A stretch of 64,000 bases of DNA from JBAXXL01 sp037127915 (GCA_037127915.1 JBAXXL010000004.1:62001-126000), one strand, 5' to 3'. Counted from the stretch's first letter, positions 44,134 to 53,382 are shown. Made by a program: numbers and translations. Notes: generated by a model not told the origin, from the letters alone.

Positions 44134-45528
44134 TTATTGCTTAATGAAATAAGTGCAGTTGCCTTTATCGTTCTCAGTAATTAAGAAATAATATCCTGCA
44201 GGTAAATCCGAAACATTCATTTTCGAACCGGGATATATTGTTTTAACCAACTTTCCGGATATATCATAAATCATAATATTTGTTGAAAAATTATCAATAC
44301 CGTCTATATTCAATAAATCCTTAACTGGATTTGGATATACACGGTATTTTTGATTTTTATCAGTAGAATTATCCACGGATACTGGAGGTACAAATTCATA
44401 AGCTCCGACATCAATATTTCCAATTAATTTTCTATCGGTAATATTCGCAATATTTTTGTATTGCTTGTCGGGTTCCATAGGGAAGATGCTCATAAAGGCG
44501 AAGCTCGTACCAGCGTCTATAGCAGGTGAATCTTTTTGTATGGTAAATTCATACTTGTTAACATCTATAAACTTACAATCCGCAATATTCTTAAATTGCA
44601 GGTTTGTTGTATCGTGAACATCTTTTGATTCGATTTGATATTTACCAACACCACCTGCAAGATTATTAGCTACTATACCATAAGTACCTGCAGGCATATA
44701 TAAAAAAGTGCAAGTTTCCCGTTTGTTAATGAATGTGTTATTGATACAGTATAGTGTTTTAGTTGGATTAATTAATCCTTCTGTGCCATAAGTGATAATC
44801 CGGCCATTTTCGGAATACTCGTTTTGATAAAAATTATTGCCGATTATTATACTGAATCCACCATTAGGCAAATCAACGTGCATACTGGATTTCCCATCAG
44901 CATTATCGCTAAAAAGGTTGTATTGAATAATGTTTGTATTTGCACGGCTTTTTAGTAGATGACCTATATTGGAGCTATGAGAATAGTTCCCAAAAAAACG
45001 CAGATAACCAATCTTACCGATATAAACATTGTGCGAATAGCCATCTCCGTTTCCATTATACGCAAATTCCGAAAATTCGATATTAATAAAACTTGTTGTG
45101 TCGGCACCGGCTAATATACCGTTTTCATTATTATGAAAATAACAGCGGTGTATGGTTAGATTGCGGCCTTCTTCACGAATGCCTGCTCCATTATGATCCG
45201 GTACTTTGCATCCCGAAAATTCGATATGATCAATAGTATAGTCATCTCCACCAATTACCCAAATCGCTTTTTGTCCGTAACTTTTTCCATTGGCTTCTAA
45301 ATGGGCAAATCCATATATACCTTTTATTGTAATACTATCAGGTGCCCAATAGCAAACATCTCCGAGGTAAGTACCTGCTTGTATCAAGATTGTATCTTTA
45401 GTTTTAGCAATAGCCGCGGCTTGGCTAGGTGTTTTTAATTCACTGGCAGGACCAACGTTAAGTGTGCGAGCCTGTAAAGAGCTGATTGCTAATGAAATAA
45501 TTATAATTATAAACGTAGTTGTTTTCAT
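44134..45528 (-). CDS. Secreted right-handed beta-helix protein with T9SS sorting domain
   Basis: This 464-residue precursor has a signal peptide ending LQA-R. It contains a pectate-lyase-like parallel beta-helix (G-T-Y-L-G-D-V, then repeated N-x-I/F-x-x-N turns, about 40-350, ending D-V-G-A-Y-E-F). The T9SS type A sorting domain follows (about 390-464, Y-P-N-P-V-K-D-L-L ... P-A-G-Y-Y-F-L-I). Beta-helix proteins of this kind often bind or cut polysaccharides, but no catalytic residues can be assigned, so lyase activity is only a possibility. A TAATTTTG element lies 27 bases before the start. Confidence 0.87.
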   Translation of the reverse strand: MKTTTFIIIIISLAISSLQARTLNVGPASELKTPSQAAAIAKTKDTILIQAGTYLGDVCYWAPDSITIKGIYGFAHLEANGKSYGQKAIWVIGGDDYTIDHIEFSGCKVPDHNGAGIREEGRNLTIHRCYFHNNENGILAGADTTSFINIEFSEFAYNGNGDGYSHNVYIGKIGYLRFFGNYSHSSNIGHLLKSRANTNIIQYNLFSDNADGKSSMHVDLPNGGFSIIIGNNFYQNEYSENGRIITYGTEGLINPTKTLYCINNTFINKRETCTFLYMPAGTYGIVANNLAGGVGKYQIESKDVHDTTNLQFKNIADCKFIDVNKYEFTIQKDSPAIDAGTSFAFMSIFPMEPDKQYKNIANITDRKLIGNIDVGAYEFVPPVSVDNSTDKNQKYRVYPNPVKDLLNIDGIDNFSTNIMIYDISGKLVKTIYPGSKMNVSDLPAGYYFLITENDKGNCTYFIKQ

Positions 45529-45554
45529 TTTGGTTTTTCCTATTTTTATTTTAC

Positions 45555-45562
45555 CAAAATTA
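45555..45562 (-). promoter_or_regulatory. Putative -7 element of the beta-helix gene at 45528
   Basis: TAATTTTG on the minus strand, 27 bases upstream of the start codon. Confidence 0.5.
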
Positions 45563-45583
45563 AGAAAAAAACATTTAAATATC

Positions 45584-46332
45584 TTAAATCCTGAAATAAA
45601 AACCTAAAACGGTAGCAGATGTAAATTGCATTCCAATACTGTTTTTGCTACCGATAATTCCGGAGCTAATATTAATTGTCGAGAAAAAGCCGAATACATC
45701 GCTTAAAATGGGGACATCAAATCCAAACATAAAGTTCAAACCAATTGAGGATGAGGTACTTTTAGGGATGGTCAGTGTATCTAGTGGGGTTGTGATTGTA
45801 TATTTGTCTAAGATATTATAATTGTAAATTAATCCGGCTCCAAACCTCCACGCAGGTCTAATGTAATCGCTTTTTGATCTAAAACCATAACCCAAAACAT
45901 AAGAATAAGATTTACATGTTTTTTTGCCCTTAGATATAAGTAATGCACTATCAGGTATATCAAACCAATCACCATAATAATGCATTAAAGCAATACCTTT
46001 ATCCATTTCGTAGGCACAATAAATCACTTCTGAATAAATGTATGATTTCTTTTTAAGACTATATTCAGCAAATCCTAGAGCGGACTCGCCAAATATCGAA
46101 GCATAATCAACCGTGCCGCTATATGGTGTAGAAAAACCATAATCCAGACCAATCCTGATTTTATGAAAGTTTTGTTCTTGGAATTTGGATTGCTTCAATG
46201 AATCAATTTGATTTTCCATGATTGCTTGAGCTTCGGGACCTTTTTCTTCGCCTACTCAGGTTGTTCCCCAAAAATGCTTACACTATTAGATAAAGCGATG
46301 CAAAGAATAACGATGATAATCTGGAATTTCAT
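45584..46332 (-). pseudogene. Outer-membrane-barrel paralogue 3, frameshifted
   Basis: An open frame runs from ATG 46219, but its homology to its neighbours extends upstream: the preceding codons give A-Q-A-I-M-E-N, matching Q-A-I-M-D-H in the paralogue at 47097-47840. An in-phase signal peptide starts at 46332 (M-K-F-Q-I-I-I-V-I-L-C-I-A) in a different frame and hits TAG at 46252-46254. One missing or extra base in the linker (about 46235-46262, which contains A and G runs) separates signal from body. The body (about 211 residues, barrel-like strands ending F-R-I) is otherwise intact. This is either a recent pseudogene, a phase-variable gene or a sequencing error. Confidence 0.75.
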
Positions 46333-46343
46333 ATAGATTCCTA

Positions 46344-47069
46344 TTATATTCTAAAATACATTCCCAGTAAAGTCGCTGAAATATATTGCATTTGGAAACC
46401 CATTCTAGTTCCAATAATTCCTGTGTTGATATTTACATTTGAAAAAACACCAAATTGGTCTTTAACTAATGGTAAATCATAGCCAAACATAATATCAATA
46501 CCCAAGGAATATTTACTTGATGCAGGGATAGTAAGCGTGTCTAAATTGTCAACAGCAGTAAGTTTATCTTGAACATTATAGTTATATGATAAACCAATCC
46601 CGTATTGCCAAGCCATCTTCGAGTAATCTGTTTTGGACCTTTGTCCTAAACCAAGAATATAAGAATAAGACCTTAGTGGATTTGTACCCTCATATTTCAT
46701 TTCCGTAGAATAAGTCCAAGGAAAATCGGGGTAACGATATTCTATATAAGTGGTTTCCGCTGAATAACCGCAAAATAGGATTTCAGAAAACACATAACTT
46801 TTTGGATTTAGATTATATTCAAAATATAATAACGATGACGTACCGGAGTAGGATGCGAAATTCACAGTTCCTTCATACGGTATGGCAAAGCCAAAATTAA
46901 AACCAATTCTTAATTTGTGTTCTGAGTTTTTGGCGAATGGATTTGCTTGTGTTTGTTCTATCTGTTCAGGAGTTTTATTTTGCTCAGGAACAGGTAGCGC
47001 TTGTCCTATTGCTGGTAAATTTCCTGTTAAAGCTATACAAAAAATCAAGATTAATATTATTTTTTTCAT
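46344..47069 (-). CDS. Outer-membrane-barrel paralogue 2
   Basis: This 241-residue precursor has a signal peptide (M-K-K-I-I-L-I-L-I-F...PAIGQ) and a proline-rich linker. A small beta-barrel-like domain follows: alternating aromatic strands, I-G-F-N-F-G near 57, S-Y-S-Y-I-L-G-L-G at about 138, and a final aromatic F-R-I. The family is not named. It is one of three tandem paralogues, about 35-45% identical by eye, at 45584-47840. Insertion in the outer membrane is inferred from the strands and the C-terminal aromatic residue. Confidence 0.82.
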   Translation of the reverse strand: MKKIILILIFCIALTGNLPAIGQALPVPEQNKTPEQIEQTQANPFAKNSEHKLRIGFNFGFAIPYEGTVNFASYSGTSSLLYFEYNLNPKSYVFSEILFCGYSAETTYIEYRYPDFPWTYSTEMKYEGTNPLRSYSYILGLGQRSKTDYSKMAWQYGIGLSYNYNVQDKLTAVDNLDTLTIPASSKYSLGIDIMFGYDLPLVKDQFGVFSNVNINTGIIGTRMGFQMQYISATLLGMYFRI

Positions 47070-47096
47070 TTTATTTTTTTCCCAATTTAATTATTA

Positions 47097-47840
47097 TTAA
47101 AATCTGCCGTAAATACCGATGAAACCCATCGAAGTAAATTGCATTTCTAATCCGAATTTAGTACCAAATACTGCAGAGGTAAGATTGAATGTAGAAAAGA
47201 ATCCGCATTGTTTCACACCAAAAGGTAGTTCGAATCCCAACATATAATTAAGACCGAACGAATTTGCGCTATACTTGGGAATTGTAATTGTATCTTGGGC
47301 ATTATAAACCGTAAACATATCCTCTGTAGTATGATTATAAACCGCTCCAAGACCCATTCTTAGTGAAGGTTTAGCATAGTTTGAACCCAGTCTGGCTCCA
47401 AATCCAAGTACGTAAGAATAAACTCTGCACGGGTTCTGAGATTCGTATTTTACAACGCTATTATAGGGGTGCCCTTTCCCTTCATAAGCGTTATTGATTA
47501 CTACGCCTTTATCCGGTTCATAAGCAGAATAAATAAATTCTGAAAATATATAAGTGTTATTACTTAAGCAATAATCTAGACTGAATACTTCCGATTGTCC
47601 AACGAATATAGCACTTTTAAGTCCTGCGTAGGGTGTAGCTATTCCCAAATTAAATCCAATTCTGTATTTCATTTTTTCCTGGTCTTTTAATTGGATTGCT
47701 TTCAATGAATCCAATTTATGGTCCATTATCGCCTGATCGGCTGGACTTATTTCATAATAATCGTCAGGTTGTTGTGCAAAGGCATTTACATAAGCAAACA
47801 AAGTAAAGCAAAGCCATAAGGATAGCAATGAGGTTTTCAT
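47097..47840 (-). CDS. Outer-membrane-barrel paralogue 1
   Basis: Start placed at 47840, with GGAG upstream and a direct signal peptide (M-K-T-S-L-L-S-L-W-L...AFAQQ); the ATG at 47888 would add 16 non-signal residues. The 247-residue protein shares with its two neighbours the R-I-G-F-N-L-G strand, the S-Y-V-L-G-F-G motif and an aromatic C-terminus (G-R-F). It starts the same-strand three-gene array, with 27 bases before paralogue 2. The function is unknown; a small outer-membrane barrel is inferred. Confidence 0.82.
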   Translation of the reverse strand: MKTSLLSLWLCFTLFAYVNAFAQQPDDYYEISPADQAIMDHKLDSLKAIQLKDQEKMKYRIGFNLGIATPYAGLKSAIFVGQSEVFSLDYCLSNNTYIFSEFIYSAYEPDKGVVINNAYEGKGHPYNSVVKYESQNPCRVYSYVLGFGARLGSNYAKPSLRMGLGAVYNHTTEDMFTVYNAQDTITIPKYSANSFGLNYMLGFELPFGVKQCGFFSTFNLTSAVFGTKFGLEMQFTSMGFIGIYGRF

Positions 47841-48070
47841 ATTAATATTCTCCAAAATTAAATACTGTTTTTCAAAACCAATCAACAAAAAAAGTTAATA
47901 ATCCGTTATTTCTAAGTTCTTTTTATCATTTTGTACTGTCATTATATACAACTTAATAAAAAAATAATTTACAGCAATAAAAAAGATCAAAATGTCGAAA
48001 AAAAATCCAATAATTAGTACCTCAGTTATAAACTTTGAAATTAAAACCTCGTATTTAAGGAAAAAAGTTT

Positions 48071-48078
48071 TATTTTTG
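48071..48078 (+). promoter_or_regulatory. Putative -7 element of the C1-type peptidase gene
   Basis: TATTTTTG matches TAnnTTTG, 33 bases before the start. Confidence 0.5.
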
Positions 48079-48111
48079 TAATAACTTATTTAATAATATT
48101 TAAAGAAAAAC

Positions 48112-49329
48112 ATGAAAAAAGCATTACTAATAATTATCGGCGCTATGCTGATGTTCGGCTCGTTAACAGCCGAGGCAAAGAAAAAACCCGAAGAAGTCAA
48201 AAAACCTGATGTATATCAATTTACTATGGTTAAGCAAGTACAGACTTCACCGGTAAAGGATCAATATAAATCCGGTACTTGCTGGTCATTTTCAGCAATA
48301 TCCTTTTTGGAAAGCGAATTGCTGAGATTAGGCAAACCTGTTTACGATTTATCCGAAATGTTTTTGGTTAGAACAAATTACGCTGACAAAGCAAAGAAAT
48401 TCGTACGCTGGCACGGAAGTGCTTCGTTTTCCGGTGGTGGTGGCACAAGTGATTTATTATACACTTGGCGAAACTACGGTTTGGTTCCTGAAAAAGTTTA
48501 CCCGGGATTGGATTATGGTCAAGAAAAGCACGTTCACGGCGAATTAGATGCCTTGTTAGGTGCTTATGTGAATACAGTTTTAAAGAACCCTAACGGTAAA
48601 ATATCAACTAAATGGTTCGATGGATATAATGGAATTTTAGATGCTTATTTAGGGAAATATCCCGATAAATTCGACTACGAAGGCAAGGAATATACTCCGC
48701 GCAGTTTTGCAGACGGTTTAGGTTTAAATCCTGATGATTACGTAACAATTACATCATTTATACACGAACCGTATTACAAACCATTTGTTTTGGATGTACC
48801 GGATAATTGGAATTGGGAAAATGTTTATAATGTACCGCTCGATGATATGATAAAAATTATGGATAATTCTATTATGACAGGATATTCTTTAATTTGGGGC
48901 GGTGACGTAAGCGAAAAAGGTTTCCAACATAAAAAACAGGGTTTGGCTGTTGTTTTAAATGATAACTACCAAGATATGGCAGGGTCGGAAATTTCAAAAT
49001 GGGACGAAATTCCTTATAAAGACAAATTAGACAGCCTATACAACTTCAAAACTATCAGACCTGAAAAAGAAATCACTCCGGAAATTCGCCAGAAAGCCTA
49101 TGATTCTTGGGAAACAGGCGACGACCACGGTATGAATATAGTTGGTATTGCTAAAGACCAAAACGGAAATCAATATTACTATACTAAAAACTCTTGGAAT
49201 AACGACAGCAATAAATTCGGTGGATATTTATATATATCTGTTCCTTACATAAAATTAGCAACAACTGCTATTATGGTTAACAAAAATGCCATTCCTGCGG
49301 ATATTAGACAAAAATTGAATATTAAATAA
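48112..49329 (+). CDS. Exported papain-like C1 peptidase (bleomycin-hydrolase/PepC type)
   Basis: This 405-residue precursor has a signal peptide (M-K-K-A-L-L-I-I-I-G...TAEA). The catalytic residues of clan CA are visible: Q51 in V-K-D-Q, C57 in S-G-T-C-W-S-F, H339 in D-D-H-G-M-N and N360 in T-K-N-S-W. This layout, with large insertions between C and H, resembles the C1B bleomycin hydrolase/aminopeptidase C group, which is normally cytosolic; here the signal peptide places it outside the cytoplasm. A terminator carrying the AACCTTCGGAAGGTT repeat follows. It is transcribed alone. Confidence 0.9.
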   Translation: MKKALLIIIGAMLMFGSLTAEAKKKPEEVKKPDVYQFTMVKQVQTSPVKDQYKSGTCWSFSAISFLESELLRLGKPVYDLSEMFLVRTNYADKAKKFVRWHGSASFSGGGGTSDLLYTWRNYGLVPEKVYPGLDYGQEKHVHGELDALLGAYVNTVLKNPNGKISTKWFDGYNGILDAYLGKYPDKFDYEGKEYTPRSFADGLGLNPDDYVTITSFIHEPYYKPFVLDVPDNWNWENVYNVPLDDMIKIMDNSIMTGYSLIWGGDVSEKGFQHKKQGLAVVLNDNYQDMAGSEISKWDEIPYKDKLDSLYNFKTIRPEKEITPEIRQKAYDSWETGDDHGMNIVGIAKDQNGNQYYYTKNSWNNDSNKFGGYLYISVPYIKLATTAIMVNKNAIPADIRQKLNIK

Positions 49330-49355
49330 ATTTAATTTGTAACGAATTATCATTC

Positions 49356-49393
49356 AACCTTCCGACGATTCCAAACCTTCGGAAGGTTTTTTT
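49356..49393 (+). terminator. Terminator after the C1 peptidase gene
   Basis: 10-bp stem (49356-49365 / 49379-49388) and T run. The right half contains the AACCTTCGGAAGGTT palindrome also seen at 15418-15450. Confidence 0.8.
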
Positions 49394-49428
49394 ATCTAGT
49401 CTATATAAAATAATTAGCGAAAAATTCG

Positions 49429-49436
49429 TAATTTTG
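49429..49436 (+). promoter_or_regulatory. Putative -7 element of the MATE gene
   Basis: TAATTTTG matches TAnnTTTG, 39 bases before the start. Confidence 0.5.
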
Positions 49437-49475
49437 CTATTTCATATTAGAAAAAATAGAAAAAATATTAAATAA

Positions 49476-50810
49476 ATGGATAAATCAAAAGAACTGGAAT
49501 TTGAAAGTACGGGCAAACTGCTTTGGAAGTATTTTGTTCCAGCATTCATAGGCCTGATAGTACAAGCACTTTATAATATAGTTGACCGGATTTTCATTGG
49601 CAATTATGTTGGAGTGGACGCATTTTCGGGTTTGACTTTGGTTTTTCCGATTATGATGATGATTATGGCTTTCGGAACATTAACAGGTGTTGGTACCGGT
49701 GTCTTAGTCTCTATAAATATGGGACGTAAAGACCAGGAAACTGCCCAAAGAATACTTGGAACCGGATTTACTGCATCACTAATTGTAGGACTTGTTGTAA
49801 TGATTATCGGGTTTATAATTAAAGACCCATTGCTCAGATCTCTTCATCCACAACCTGCAACATTAAAATATGCCAATGACTATTTGAACATCATTTTATT
49901 CGGTGTCCTTTTCCAAACAACGGGCTGGGGTTTGAATAACGTAATCCGTTCGCAAGGTTATGTCAAAACCAGTATGTATTCTATGCTTATTAGCGGGATA
50001 ACCAATGCGATATTAGCAGGATTATTCGTCATTGTTTTTGGATGGGGTGTAAAAGGTGCGGCTTTTGCGACTTTGATTTCTATGTTCATTTTGGCTTTGT
50101 GGGTTGTAATACAATTAACAAAAAAGAATACGTTTATTAAGTTGCGATTAAAGTATATGGGATTGGATTTCCCTCTTTTGAAAGAAATTTTGGGAATAGG
50201 ATTGGCGGCTTTCGCAATCAATATTGCAAATGCGGCTGTACAATTGATTCTGAACGGACAACTGATAAAATACGGCGGTGATAAAGCTGTTGCAGTAATG
50301 GGCGTTATAGGCTCGGTTTCTTCATTGTCATTTATGACGATTTTTGGCTTAAATATGGCTTCGCAACCTATTATTGGTTATAATTTCGGAGCCAAAAAAT
50401 TCGATAGGGTTAAAACAACCTTAAAACTATCAATTATATGGGCTACTGTAATAGGTTTTATCGGATTTTTCGTTAGTATGTTCTTCCCGCACATTCTTGT
50501 TCAGGCGTTTAACCACCACGATAAAGCTTTATTAGCACTTGGTGTTACCGGTTTAAGAATATGTTTTATAGTTTACCCATTGATAGGTATTCAGATAATT
50601 GCGTCAAATTATTTCCAATCGACAGGAAAAGCAAGAACAGCGGCGTTTCTTTCGCTATTACGTCAAGTCCTGATACTTATTCCACTAATTGTCATATTAC
50701 CGCGGTTCTTTGGATTACTCGGTATTTGGTATTCGTGGCCAATATCCGATTTGCTTTCAGCCGTAATTACATTTTACTACATTCGTAAAGAATGGCGCAG
50801 GTTATATTAA
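49476..50810 (+). CDS. MATE-family multidrug exporter
   Basis: This 444-residue membrane protein has twelve hydrophobic segments in two six-helix halves. The first half begins L-L-W-K-Y-F-V-P-A-F-I-G, and the second has the family's P-I-I-G-Y-N-F-G-A (near 300). The second position in the first half (D-R-I-F-I-G-N-Y-V-G) matches the MepA/NorM-like group. MATE proteins export cationic drugs and metabolites by Na+ or H+ antiport; the substrate cannot be read. It sits between two housekeeping genes and has its own likely promoter. A weak palindrome at 50823-50839 may terminate it. Confidence 0.9.
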   Translation: MDKSKELEFESTGKLLWKYFVPAFIGLIVQALYNIVDRIFIGNYVGVDAFSGLTLVFPIMMMIMAFGTLTGVGTGVLVSINMGRKDQETAQRILGTGFTASLIVGLVVMIIGFIIKDPLLRSLHPQPATLKYANDYLNIILFGVLFQTTGWGLNNVIRSQGYVKTSMYSMLISGITNAILAGLFVIVFGWGVKGAAFATLISMFILALWVVIQLTKKNTFIKLRLKYMGLDFPLLKEILGIGLAAFAINIANAAVQLILNGQLIKYGGDKAVAVMGVIGSVSSLSFMTIFGLNMASQPIIGYNFGAKKFDRVKTTLKLSIIWATVIGFIGFFVSMFFPHILVQAFNHHDKALLALGVTGLRICFIVYPLIGIQIIASNYFQSTGKARTAAFLSLLRQVLILIPLIVILPRFFGLLGIWYSWPISDLLSAVITFYYIRKEWRRLY

Positions 50811-50888
50811 AATAAGAAAAACCTATTTCGTCGAAATAGATTTACATTTAATAGAAATTAATTAGATTATTATAAAATAGAGGAAACG

Positions 50889-52202
50889 ATGTCAACAATA
50901 CCAAAAAAACAAGCTATAGGCTTATTTTCAGAAGTAGAAGGTAAATATTGCGTTCGTGATATTAATATGGCCGAGGAAGGCCGTTTGCTAATCGATTGGG
51001 CAGAATCAAGAATGCCGGTTATGATGTATTTAAGAGAAAAATACGCTAAAACACAACCTTTCAAAGGTTACAAAATTGCGGGCTGTCTGCACGTAACAAA
51101 AGAAACCGCTGTTTTAATCCGTACTTTAAAAGCGGCAGGCGCCGAAGTATATTGGTCCGGTTGTAATCCATTATCTACAAACGACGCTGTTGCGGCGGCT
51201 TTGGCTGATGAAGGAATCGGTATTTATTCTTGGTACGGTAACCACGAAGATTTTTATTGGTGTATTGAAAGAACAATTGATCCTAAACCACATCTAACAT
51301 TAGACGATGGTTGCGATTTGATTGACACAGTACACGAAAAATACAAAGATATGGCAAAGAACTACGTTGTCGGTGGAACAGAAGAAACAACAACCGGTGT
51401 TCACCGCTTACGTTCACGCGCGGCTGACGGACATTTGTATTATCCTGTTTTCGCTGTTAACGATGCAGAAACAAAATGGGATTTTGATAATGTTTATGGT
51501 ACAGGACAATCCACTTTGGACGGCTTAATCAGAGCTACCAGTGTTTTAATAGCAGGCAAGAACTTTGTAGTTGCCGGACACGGACATTGCGGAAGCGGCG
51601 TAGCAATGCGCGCTAAAGGAATGGGCGCGAACACTATCGTTACCGAAGTAAGGTCAACAGCGGCTTTAAAAGGCTGGTTAAACGGTCACGAAGTTATGAC
51701 AATGGACGAAGCCGCTAAAGTAGGCGATATTTTCGTTACTGCTACAGGCGTTCGCGATATTATCCGCAAAAGACATTACGAATCAATGAAGGACGGTGCG
51801 ATAATCTGCAACACAGGCCACTACGATTGCGAAATCAACATTCCTGAATTGGAAGAAGTATCGGTTTCGAAACGTACAATTAGACCAAATTGCGAAGAAT
51901 ACGTATTGAAAAACGGCAGAAAAATTTATCTTTTGGCTCAAGGCAGATTGATTAACTTAGCCGCCGCAGAAGGTCACCCATCGGAAGTTATGGATATGAG
52001 CTTTGCGAACCAATTTATGGCTCATTTGAGATTAGCCGAAGCGCATACTGCCGGTGAAGTTTTACCTATTGAAGTTATGGATATTCCTGCTGAACAAGAT
52101 TTGATGGTAGGGGATATGAAATTAAAAGCAATGGGCTTGAAATTAGACGCTTTAACACCTGAGCAAGTCGCTTATATGAGCGATTACAACGCAGGAACGT
52201 AA
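50889..52202 (+). CDS. ahcY: S-adenosylhomocysteinase (short, archaeal-like form)
   Basis: AhcY splits S-adenosylhomocysteine into homocysteine and adenosine, clearing the inhibitor of methyltransferases. The 437-residue protein contains H-V-T-K-E-T (68-73), the G-G-T-E-E-T-T-T-G-V-H-R-L block (162-174), and active-site lysine/aspartate N-D-A-E-T-K-W-D (191-198). The NAD-binding loop G-H-G-H-C-G (230-235) is also present. It ends at L-T-P-E-Q-V-A-Y-M and lacks the C-terminal P-x-H-Y-R-Y tail of the long bacterial form, as in archaeal and Thermotoga-like enzymes. No SAH riboswitch was seen upstream. A very strong terminator follows. Confidence 0.95.
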   Translation: MSTIPKKQAIGLFSEVEGKYCVRDINMAEEGRLLIDWAESRMPVMMYLREKYAKTQPFKGYKIAGCLHVTKETAVLIRTLKAAGAEVYWSGCNPLSTNDAVAAALADEGIGIYSWYGNHEDFYWCIERTIDPKPHLTLDDGCDLIDTVHEKYKDMAKNYVVGGTEETTTGVHRLRSRAADGHLYYPVFAVNDAETKWDFDNVYGTGQSTLDGLIRATSVLIAGKNFVVAGHGHCGSGVAMRAKGMGANTIVTEVRSTAALKGWLNGHEVMTMDEAAKVGDIFVTATGVRDIIRKRHYESMKDGAIICNTGHYDCEINIPELEEVSVSKRTIRPNCEEYVLKNGRKIYLLAQGRLINLAAAEGHPSEVMDMSFANQFMAHLRLAEAHTAGEVLPIEVMDIPAEQDLMVGDMKLKAMGLKLDALTPEQVAYMSDYNAGT

Positions 52203-52223
52203 AAAAGCAGTTGCTTTGTTTTT

Positions 52224-52263
52224 AAAGAAGTCCAATACCTCGAGGTGTTGGACTTCTTTTTTT
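52224..52263 (+). terminator. Strong terminator after ahcY
   Basis: 17-bp stem (52224-52240 / 52243-52259) with one wobble, two-base core inside CCTCGAGG and a T run to 52263. Confidence 0.9.
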
Positions 52264-52286
52264 ATTACTAGCATATATTAATTTAC

Positions 52287-52360
52287 GTCATTCAGAGCGA
52301 AGCGAAGAATCCATCTTCCAAAGTTATGAGTTATAAATTATAAGTTATGAGTTATAATTG
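52287..52360. repeat. Dispersed repeat, copy 1
   Basis: GTCATTC-A-GAGCGAAGCGAAGAATCCATCTT then a run of GTTATGAGTTATAA-type sequence. Most of it recurs at 60843-60900 at roughly 80% identity. It is a non-coding, widely known style of intergenic repeat in this phylum. Confidence 0.8.
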
Positions 52361-52422
52361 TAAAGCTGTTTCCTCTATCTTCTCTTTATGAACCTTACAA
52401 ACTTTCAACTTTAATAACTGTG

Positions 52423-53331
52423 TTAATCTTTTATACAACGAACGGAGAGACCGTTCCCCTTATGACCGTCGTAACTGTAAAGATAAGAATAATAAAAATA
52501 CAGGTTTCTGCCCCGCGCGGCTGTTGTACCGCCCTCAGTAGAACTCCACCAGTAACCGGTGGTCCCAATAGGATTGAATGTACCATAGTATTCGCGGTAG
52601 CCACCCGGGAGAGCCGTGAAACCGGTTTCATTTGTAGCACCCGGGTTTGGGCTTGTCCAATGCGTTGTTCCTTCTTCTTTCAGCTTACCACCTGCTACAC
52701 TTACGCCGCCAAGATATGTTGATAACGTTGACCATTCTGCATCACTTGGTACGTGCCACCCATCGGGTGCCAAACCACGAGGATCGTTCACTGCATACCA
52801 ATTGTATAGCTTGCCGTAAATGGCTCCATTTGCTGGGTCGTTATCATTGTAGCACCAGGCACCGGTTGTCAAGTTTGCCCATTCGTTTGCATCTGTTACC
52901 TGTGGAATTGTCGTACCATCGCGGTAAGTTGAAACATCAAGATTTTTGGTTTTCCAAACCTGAGTTCCAATAGTAATTTCATCTTTTGCAGTTGTTGTAA
53001 CTGTAAAATCAACTTCATTACTTTCTTGATTATTTACTGTTACCGATAATTTTCCTGTTGTGGCACCAACAGGAATCTTGATTTTGATTTCATTATCGCT
53101 CCAACCAATATATTCAGCGACTTTAATAGAATTAATTGAGATAAAACTTGTCCCTTTGCTTAAACCAAAATTTTTACCATTTATAGTTACTATATCACCT
53201 ATATAGCCGGAAGAAGGTGTAATGCTCGTTAATGCCGGCTCACCCTGAATTGGATTAGTTATCTTCTTATCGCCACAACTGACTAACAATAGAAACATAA
53301 CCATCGAATAAACTAAAATTCTATAATTCAT
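52423..53331 (-). CDS. Lipoprotein with IPT/TIG and FISUMP domains
   Basis: Start chosen at ATG 53331 (an upstream TTG at 53343 is less likely). The lipobox L-V-S-C19 makes a 302-residue lipoprotein. Residues about 30-115 are an IPT/TIG Ig-like module (S-I-T-P-S-S-G-Y-I-G-D-I-V). Residues about 120-302 are a FISUMP domain (W-K-T-K-N-L-D-V-S-T-Y; G-A-W-C-Y-N; G-K-L-Y-N-W-Y-A-V; S-V-R-C-I-K-D). It is very like the C-terminal domain of the protein at 15659-19108, but the two genes differ in base composition. The FISUMP part here is clearly GC-richer (about half G+C by count of line 52561) than its surroundings. Surface anchoring is likely; function unknown. Confidence 0.88.
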   Translation of the reverse strand: MNYRILVYSMVMFLLLVSCGDKKITNPIQGEPALTSITPSSGYIGDIVTINGKNFGLSKGTSFISINSIKVAEYIGWSDNEIKIKIPVGATTGKLSVTVNNQESNEVDFTVTTTAKDEITIGTQVWKTKNLDVSTYRDGTTIPQVTDANEWANLTTGAWCYNDNDPANGAIYGKLYNWYAVNDPRGLAPDGWHVPSDAEWSTLSTYLGGVSVAGGKLKEEGTTHWTSPNPGATNETGFTALPGGYREYYGTFNPIGTTGYWWSSTEGGTTAARGRNLYFYYSYLYSYDGHKGNGLSVRCIKD

Positions 53332-53374
53332 AAAAATCACCAAACAAATAATTATTCTACTTTTCTAACCTTAT

Positions 53375-53382
53375 CAAAATTA
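53375..53382 (-). promoter_or_regulatory. Putative -7 element of the FISUMP lipoprotein gene
   Basis: TAATTTTG on the minus strand, 44 bases upstream of ATG 53331. Confidence 0.45.

Noticed and set aside
50811..50888. SAH or SAM riboswitch before ahcY
   Set aside because: The leader is short and has none of the conserved core pairing.
52420..52973. Several + frames opposite the FISUMP lipoprotein
   Set aside because: They exist only because this segment is GC-richer and has fewer stops. They are shadows of the lipoprotein gene.
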